Below are positions 4,907 to 8,888 of a stretch of 8,888 nucleotides of DNA, piece by piece (the first letter of the stretch is position 1; each line of letters begins with the position of its first letter). The notes under the pieces are model-generated. The model was not told where the DNA came from, did no database searches, and saw only the letters and a program-made list of their open reading frames with translations. Position numbers and translations under genes: made by a program. The stretch comes from Acidimicrobiia bacterium UBA6912. Its GTDB lineage: Bacteria > Actinomycetota > Acidimicrobiia > Spongiisociales > UBA5794. Location: positions 295 to 9,182 of the forward strand of contig DKBA01000229.1 in the NCBI GenBank assembly GCA_002450985.1, given 5' to 3'.

Positions 4907-5578
4907 ATGGCGACCGCACCCCGATCTCCGATTCGGCTCGCCCTCGTCGACGACTACGACGTCATCCTCGCCGGCGTTGCCCACATGTTCGACCAATACC
5001 AAGACCGCATCACGGTGGTCGAACTCGACGCCAACAAGCCCGTCTCCGAAGACGTCGACCTAGCCCTCTTCGACGCCTTTGCCCAACCCGAAGCCGACGC
5101 CGACCTCACCACACTGATCGAAAACCCGCACGCCCGGCGCGTCGCCGTATACACCTGGAACTTCCGACCCGCCCTCATCAACGCCGCACTCGATAAGGGC
5201 GCCTCCGGATACCTCTCCAAAGCCCTCCCCGCCCGGCACATGGTCGCCTCCATCGAAGCCATCCACGCCGGGGAAACCGTCGTATCGGAGGCACCCACCG
5301 GCAACAAACTCACCATCGGTCTCGACTGGCCGGGTCGAGCGGAAGGACTCAGCGAACGCGAGTCGGAGATCCTCGCCCTCATCACTCAAGGCAGAACCAA
5401 CGCCGAGATCGCCGACATCGTCTACCTCTCCATCAACTCGATCAAGTCCTACATACGCTCCGCCTACCGCAAGATCGGCGTCACCGCCCGAGTCGAAGCC
5501 GTTCTCTGGGGCATCGAACACGGCTTCAAACCCGACTACCACCGCATCGAATCATGGCAACCTGGCCCCGACATCTGA
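4907..5578 (+). CDS. Orphan NarL/FixJ-type response regulator
   Basis: 223 residues. Receiver domain at 8-125: LALVDDYDVILAGVA holds the acidic pair D15/D16, LALFDAF gives the likely phospho-acceptor D56, VYTW supplies T83, and GYLSK supplies K105. So all main receiver residues are present, although the acceptor loop is followed by an unusual FAQPEAD. The LuxR-type HTH spans 147-206: GLSERESEILALITQGRTNA, then EIADIVYLSINSIKSYIRSA and YRKIGVTARVEAVLWGIEHG. This gives a phosphorylation-dependent dimeric DNA-binding regulator. No histidine kinase is adjacent, so the partner is elsewhere or control is by other means. It is divergent from csbD with a palindrome just upstream of its start, suggesting autoregulation and joint control. 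A decayed relative lies at 3574-4070. Start at 4907 fits the -10 box; no ribosome binding site. Confidence 0.92.
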   Translation: MATAPRSPIRLALVDDYDVILAGVAHMFDQYQDRITVVELDANKPVSEDVDLALFDAFAQPEADADLTTLIENPHARRVAVYTWNFRPALINAALDKGASGYLSKALPARHMVASIEAIHAGETVVSEAPTGNKLTIGLDWPGRAEGLSERESEILALITQGRTNAEIADIVYLSINSIKSYIRSAYRKIGVTARVEAVLWGIEHGFKPDYHRIESWQPGPDI

Positions 5579-5579
5579 C

Positions 5580-5902
5580 AACTCGTCGCACATCGCCTCC
5601 CTCGGCTTCGCCGCGCGGTGCCAGTCCTACTACACGCCCGTGCCAGTCGTCGACACAATGGCTCGGCTCACGGACAACCTGGTGCGTTCCCGACTGGCAT
5701 GACGCGATGGGCTCGCATCGCCGGACGTTGTGGTTGTAGATCCGGCAGCCGGCACTGGGACGTTCTCTTGCGGATCCTCGACCTGATCGTACGGAACGTG
5801 GCCGAAGACGAGGGCGATGGTGATGTTCCGGCGCGAGCCGAGCAGGCTGCTACACGGCTTGTGGGTTTCGAGCACGAGACCGGTTCGGTCGAACCTCGTT
5901 GA
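5580..5902 (+). pseudogene. Decayed N6-adenine DNA methyltransferase fragment
   Basis: Frame 5580 reads SLGFAARCQSYYTPVPVVDT and MARLTDNLVRSRLA, is stopped by TGA at 5700-5702, then continues RDGLASPDVVVVDPAAGTGT to 5765. One missing base at about 5764 shifts the frame to 5765-5902: LLRILDLIVRNVAEDEGDGD, then RLVGFEHETGSVE. Joined, this is the core of N6-adenine methylases of large restriction-modification enzymes: a YYTP-x-x-VV segment, then motif I DPAAGTGTF (S-adenosylmethionine binding) and the next helix, ending in the acidic GFE strand. The NPPY motif and the rest of the enzyme are absent. It begins two bases after the response regulator stop and ends before the GH6 gene. One nonsense codon, one frameshift and loss of both ends make it a dead fragment, probably left by a lost restriction system. 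Confidence 0.82.
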
Positions 5903-5967
5903 TGTTGCCGAAACGCTGGCACCCGGGCTTGGGCCCCGAGCATAGTGTGCGCTCGTCTGCGCGCGAC

Positions 5968-7272
5968 TCAGCCCGTGTACGGCCAGTCGCCCGCGAGGGG
6001 TGGGTTGGCGTTGCCCACTAGGTGGAGCACCTGCTCAGGGAACCAATCGCCTGCGGCCGGGTCGACGAGACCCCACTCCGGGTCGACCGTCTCACCGGCG
6101 GGGCCCAGCCCGCGGGTGCACTCGCCGTCGGACTCGCCCGGCGTCTTGATCCACAGATAGGCATCGATCAGTTCCTCGCCTGTGGTGAGCGTCGGCGTCA
6201 TCCCGAGGCCACGATCCGGAGGATTACACCAGTCCTGGGCATCGGGATAGACGCCCGCGGGCGGCTCCCAGGGACCGACACCGTTGCGGCTCGTATCGAC
6301 GACGAAGTGTGTCCCGCCCTCAGCCCAGTAGCGGGCATTGATGCCAGACGTGTTGAGTTCTGGTACGTCGGTGGTATCGCTCCACTCCCCGTGAGAGCTC
6401 AGGGCCACGCCGGCCCAGGGTCCGAGCAGGTCCGCGATCTTGGTGCCATCCGGGCCGCCATTCCAGTACTGGTTGGCACAGCTCGTATGGTCGCCTTGGG
6501 CGATGCACTTCGAGATCCAGGTCCCGTACTGTTCCAGGTTGGCCGTGTACTGGTAATTGGATGCATTCAGGAAGAACCCGTCTGCGCGCTCGACTCCAGC
6601 GGCGACGAGGCGATCGCTGATGTCTCCGACGTTCAGCCAGGCGCTGTGCGTGCCGTCGAGGTACACCGACACGTTCGGCATCGCCTTGAGGGCGTCGACG
6701 GCGTAGTTGAGCATGTAGAACCGCTCATCTGCCGCCGTCTCCGGATCGGCCTCGGCCGGCTGACACCACTCCAGGACTCCGTCGATGCTCGTGTACCACG
6801 GGATGATGCCGAGACCGTCGGGCTCGAGGATGACGATGGCCGGTAGGTCGCCGATGCCGGCAGCCACGCCGTCGATCCATGCGGTGTATTCGGCCACGTT
6901 CGTGGCACCGCCCGCCGAGAACTGGGCGCAGTCGCGGAACGGGATGTTGTAGGCCACGAGCACCGGGATCTGCTTCTTGGCGGCGGCGTGGTTCACCGTC
7001 GCCCTGACCTCGCGCATCGCCGACGCCGGGTCTGTGACTTCGACCCAGAACGCCTGTGGCGTCGCGATCATCTCCTGCACTCGTGCAGCCGTCTCCTTGT
7101 CTCCGTCGCTCACGAGGTCGGCGATCTGCGCGACGCCACCATGTTGGGGTTTCGGCACGTAGAGATCCGTGTCCCCTGATCCGTCGTGATCGCCTGCAGT
7201 GGCGCCGGGAGCGGTTGCCAGGATCGTCGCCATGCAGGCCGCAACAACGAGCAGTCGCCCGGTACGTCTCAT
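5968..7272 (-). CDS. Secreted glycoside hydrolase family 6 (GH6) beta-1,4-glucanase
   Basis: 434 residues from ATG 7272, with AAGGGG seven bases upstream. A Sec signal peptide covers 1-26 (MRRTGR, hydrophobic core, APGATA-GD). The GH6 barrel follows: LYVPKPQ at 37, VLVAYNIPFRDCAQFSAGG with D114, AIVILEPDGLG with D152 (the expected catalytic acid), VYLDGTHSAWL at 203, FFLNASNYQ at 233, FVVDTSRNG with D326, and DAYLWIKTPGESDG at 370. C115/C170 and C349/C385 match the two disulfides usual in the family. The family hydrolyses beta-1,4 bonds of cellulose or related glucans with inversion. DTSRNG resembles the endoglucanase version rather than the exo-type DQGRSG, but an extra stretch of about 60 residues (245-310, with C256 and C265) sits between, so endo or exo action is uncertain. 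No carbohydrate-binding module is present. The gene stands alone, without transporter or beta-glucosidase neighbours. Confidence 0.93.
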   Translation of the reverse strand: MRRTGRLLVVAACMATILATAPGATAGDHDGSGDTDLYVPKPQHGGVAQIADLVSDGDKETAARVQEMIATPQAFWVEVTDPASAMREVRATVNHAAAKKQIPVLVAYNIPFRDCAQFSAGGATNVAEYTAWIDGVAAGIGDLPAIVILEPDGLGIIPWYTSIDGVLEWCQPAEADPETAADERFYMLNYAVDALKAMPNVSVYLDGTHSAWLNVGDISDRLVAAGVERADGFFLNASNYQYTANLEQYGTWISKCIAQGDHTSCANQYWNGGPDGTKIADLLGPWAGVALSSHGEWSDTTDVPELNTSGINARYWAEGGTHFVVDTSRNGVGPWEPPAGVYPDAQDWCNPPDRGLGMTPTLTTGEELIDAYLWIKTPGESDGECTRGLGPAGETVDPEWGLVDPAAGDWFPEQVLHLVGNANPPLAGDWPYTG

Positions 7273-7297
7273 CGTGTTTCCCCTTGCTCCCGTGGCC

Positions 7298-7318
7298 GTG
7301 TCGGGCGCGGCCCGACAC
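7298..7318 (-). promoter_or_regulatory. Perfect inverted repeat in the GH6 leader
   Basis: Arms GTGTCGGGC (7298-7306) and GCCCGACAC (7310-7318) are fully complementary and separated by GCG. The repeat falls just after the predicted transcription start and 25 bases before the GH6 start codon. It could be an operator for a repressor or a stable hairpin in the leader RNA. It does not match the CebR-type cellulose operator (TGGGAGC/GCTCCCA) that I know from streptomycetes. Confidence 0.6.
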
Positions 7319-7330
7319 CGTCTCTCGTTG

Positions 7331-7336
7331 AACCTA
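7331..7336 (-). promoter_or_regulatory. Candidate -10 box of the GH6 gene
   Basis: TAGGTT on the minus strand fits the actinobacterial TANNNT pattern. It would start transcription near 7324, giving a leader of about 50 bases that contains the inverted repeat. No good -35 is seen at the 17-base spacing. Confidence 0.4.
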
Positions 7337-7382
7337 CAGACCGGTACGGCAACCGGGCAGGTCCGTAGGTCCCTTCGGCGGG

Positions 7383-7512
7383 CCTGAAGCGCGGCAATCG
7401 GACTACAGAGTCTGCGAGGCTGTCCGGATCCACGTCGAGTCGAACGATGGACGTGTCGTCAAGACACTCGGTGACGGCTCGGTAGCCGTCTTCGGCAAGG
7501 GCGTGGCTTCAG
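7383..7512 (+). pseudogene. Fragment of a class III adenylate/guanylate cyclase domain
   Basis: Frame 3 reads SDYRVCEAVRIHVESNDG, then GRVVKTLGDGSVAVFGKG. The GR-x-VKTLGDG-x-x-AVF motif is the hallmark strand pair of class III nucleotide cyclase catalytic domains, in which the Asp of GDG is the second metal-binding residue. The preceding helix (R-x-x-V-x-x-x-x-G) also fits. The first metal Asp (FADIRGFT region) and everything after AVF are missing, and the frame continues as unrelated Arg-rich sequence. No start codon or ribosome binding site is seen. The next 230 bases, up to the SDR start, hold nothing else I can identify. This is a short relic rather than a gene. Confidence 0.65.
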
Positions 7513-7701
7513 GAAGGCTGCGATACCGGGTACAGACGCTGGGCACCAATCGTCGTCAAGCTCTTCGACTGCTCGGGATGCATTCACACGATGGAGATCC
7601 TTGTCTCGATAGCGACAGCGGTCACCTGGAGTCATGGCGTCGGCGATCGGGGACGGGACGACGTCCGGGAGCCCACCGAGAAGACTGCAAGGTCGGCTTG
7701 G

Positions 7702-7707
7702 TACGCT
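7702..7707 (+). promoter_or_regulatory. Candidate -10 box of the SDR gene
   Basis: TACGCT fits TANNNT and would place transcription start near 7714, about 28 bases before the GTG at 7742, leaving room for the ribosome binding site at 7731-7737. No clear -35 is visible. Confidence 0.3.
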
Positions 7708-7741
7708 CGTGCCGGCATCACTCGATTTCCGGGGAGGCGGA

Positions 7742-8560
7742 GTGGATCTGCGTGAGAGGGTGGTTGTGGTCACCGGCGGCGGCAACGGGATCGGCCGCCA
7801 GGTCGTTCTGGAGTTGCTGCGCCGGGGAGCACGCGTAGCCGCAATCGACATCCGCGCGGACAGCCTGGACGAGACGGCTGCGGCGGCGGGTGCCGGCGAC
7901 CGGCTCGCCACCTTCGTCGTCGACATCACGGATAGGGAGGCAACCGAGGCGCTGCCGCCCGAGGTCGTGGACGTCCTCGGTCCTGTCGATGCCCTCATCC
8001 ACGTCGCTGGGATCATCCAGCCGTTCGTGCCCTTGAAGGATCTTGGCTACGACGCCATCGAACGGGTCGTCAACGTCAACCTGTATGGGACGATCCACAT
8101 CGTCAAGGCATTTCTGCCGCTGCTGCTCGACCGACCCATCGCCCACGTGGCGACTGTGTCCAGTATGGGTGGCTTCCTCCCCGTGCCGGGTCAGACCATC
8201 TACGGGGCGACGAAAGCAGCCGTCAAGCTGATGACAGAGGGGCTCTACTCCGAGCTGCTGGACACGAACGTGGGGGTCTCCGTCATCATGCCGGGGAGCG
8301 TGAGCACCGAGATCACCGCCAACTCGGGCGTCGACCTGCCCGCAGCCGTCTCCGCGCAAGCCGGTCCTGAGGATGCTGGTCGCTTTCCGATGACCTCGGC
8401 AGAGGACGCTGCGGCGATCATCATCGACGGGATCGAGAAGGGTCGCCTGCACATCCACGTGGGCCGGGACTCTTGGATGCTGAGCCTGCTGAAACGGGTC
8501 GCACCGAAGCGGTCGATGCACCTGATCCAACGACAGATGAAGAGCCTGTTGGCACCGTAG
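7742..8560 (+). CDS. Classical short-chain dehydrogenase/reductase (SDR)
   Basis: 272 residues from GTG 7742, chosen because GGGGAGG lies just upstream (7731-7737) and the Rossmann fold begins at once (DLRERVVVVTGGGNGIG). An ATG at 7634 would add 36 residues of non-homologous sequence. Key positions: cofactor loop TGGGNGIG at 11-18; D36 at the end of strand 2, which favours NAD(H) over NADP(H); D61 in VVDIT for adenine contact; HVAG at 87-90 in place of NNAG; N113; S141; Y154 and K158 of the YGATK catalytic motif; PGSVSTEI after strand 6. The complete Asn-Ser-Tyr-Lys set implies an active alcohol/ketone oxidoreductase, but the substrate cannot be read from the sequence. The C-terminal part (WMLSLLKRVAPKRSMHLIQR) is basic and amphipathic, as in SDRs that associate with membranes or lipid substrates. 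It appears to be monocistronic. Confidence 0.93.
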   Translation: MDLRERVVVVTGGGNGIGRQVVLELLRRGARVAAIDIRADSLDETAAAAGAGDRLATFVVDITDREATEALPPEVVDVLGPVDALIHVAGIIQPFVPLKDLGYDAIERVVNVNLYGTIHIVKAFLPLLLDRPIAHVATVSSMGGFLPVPGQTIYGATKAAVKLMTEGLYSELLDTNVGVSVIMPGSVSTEITANSGVDLPAAVSAQAGPEDAGRFPMTSAEDAAAIIIDGIEKGRLHIHVGRDSWMLSLLKRVAPKRSMHLIQRQMKSLLAP

Positions 8561-8888
8561 GGGGCGCTTGACCGATGTGCGCCACTCGCAAGGCGATCAG
8601 TCCTTCTCGAGGTGTCACCTTCAGCCCTCCCACCTCGATCTCCTACCGTTCCAGGACGAAGCGAGCCGTCGACGGTTGGTCGCCGGGTTGCGTGCCGCCG
8701 GCCTCGATCGCTGACCAGCCGCCCGCCCGGTTGCCCAGCACAGCGGCGCTCTCGGAGCCTGCTATCTCGCCCCGACCGTCTCGATGCTCGGTGATGCGAT
8801 CAAGTGGGCCAAGGAGTGTCCCCTCTCCGCCTCGGCAGAGCCCAGGGGGTGTGACGGCGGCAACGAAGCTGCGCGTTCACGACATCGT
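8561..8888. other. 3' terminal stretch without a clear gene
   Basis: Just after the SDR stop, GGCGC/GCGCC can form a weak stem. One plus-strand frame reads LPFQDEASRRRLVAGLRAAG to a TGA at 8712-8714, then PVAQHSGALGACYLAPTVSM and LGDAIKWAKECPLSASAEPR up to the window edge. The last piece faintly recalls the end of YCII-type domains (D-x-A-x-x-WA-x-x-CP), but no start codon, ribosome binding site or longer homology supports a gene. It may be another remnant. Confidence 0.3.

Noticed and set aside
5060..5542. 160-codon minus-strand frame opposite the intact regulator
   Set aside because: It is a mirror of the codon pattern of the regulator, rich in Gly/Asp/Val, without initiation signals or family pattern.
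5882..5895. Inverted repeat GGTTCG-GT-CGAACC
   Set aside because: The two-base spacer is too short for a stable hairpin, it lies inside the methylase relic and has no gene start nearby; short repeats of this size are expected by chance.
6022..6846. 274-codon plus-strand frame opposite GH6
   Set aside because: The GH6 frame on the other strand has signal peptide, catalytic motifs and ribosome binding site; this one is its antisense shadow.
7634..7741. ATG 36 codons upstream of the SDR start
   Set aside because: The added residues are not part of the SDR fold and no ribosome binding site precedes this ATG, while GGGGAGG precedes the GTG at 7742.
7718..8530. 270-codon minus-strand frame opposite the SDR gene
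   Set aside because: Composition is His/Asp/Arg-rich antisense of a clearly functional SDR; no start signals.
1..8888. CRISPR arrays, insertion sequences, integrase genes, attachment sites
   Set aside because: I looked for regularly spaced repeats, transposase motifs and flanking direct repeats around the decayed loci and found none; the only exact repeat noticed is the 18-base operator block.

Overview
The window is high-GC DNA with actinobacterial traits: GTG starts, leader-poor promoters with TANNNT -10 boxes, a lipoprotein with a Pro/Thr-rich stalk, and families such as DUF6458, GPGG small membrane proteins and NarL-type orphan regulators. I infer an actinobacterium, possibly of the Acidimicrobiia (Ilumatobacter-like); the sequence contains no phylogenetic marker to prove this.

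Layout. (1) Positions 2-1619: the 3' end of a large secreted beta-sandwich protein (+) converges on a lipoprotein gene (-), with two strong hairpins between them. (2) Positions 1700-2370: no intact gene. Two decayed remnants lie here, a frameshifted C-terminal half of a DHA2-type MFS transporter (+) and a DUF6328-like membrane protein (-). (3) Positions 2442-4731: a stress-protein neighbourhood. A minus-strand cluster (GPGG small membrane protein, DUF6458 protein, a 49-residue protein, PRC-barrel protein) is divergent from a decayed LuxR/NarL-type response regulator. That regulator's 3' end is fused head-on to a truncated DUF2383/PA2169-type gene. Next comes an intact CsbD gene (-). (4) Positions 4873-5578: an intact orphan response regulator (+), divergent from csbD. 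(5) Positions 5580-5902: a decayed N6-adenine DNA methyltransferase fragment. (6) Positions 5968-7336: a secreted GH6 glucanase (-) with its own promoter and a perfect inverted repeat in the leader. (7) Positions 7383-7512: a fragment of a class III nucleotide cyclase. (8) Positions 7742-8560: a classical SDR oxidoreductase. (9) The last 330 bases hold no clear gene.

Two themes stand out. First, the same 18-base block, ACACCCCTAGGGGTGGTT, containing a perfect 14-base palindrome, occurs twice, in the same orientation. Each copy sits between a minus-strand stress gene set and a plus-strand response regulator. This suggests a repeated module in which one orphan regulator, or a factor shared with it, controls small envelope and stress proteins (CsbD, PRC-barrel, DUF6458, GPGG). 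Second, the window is rich in gene remains: six decayed loci between intact ones, two of them apparently truncated by one deletion.
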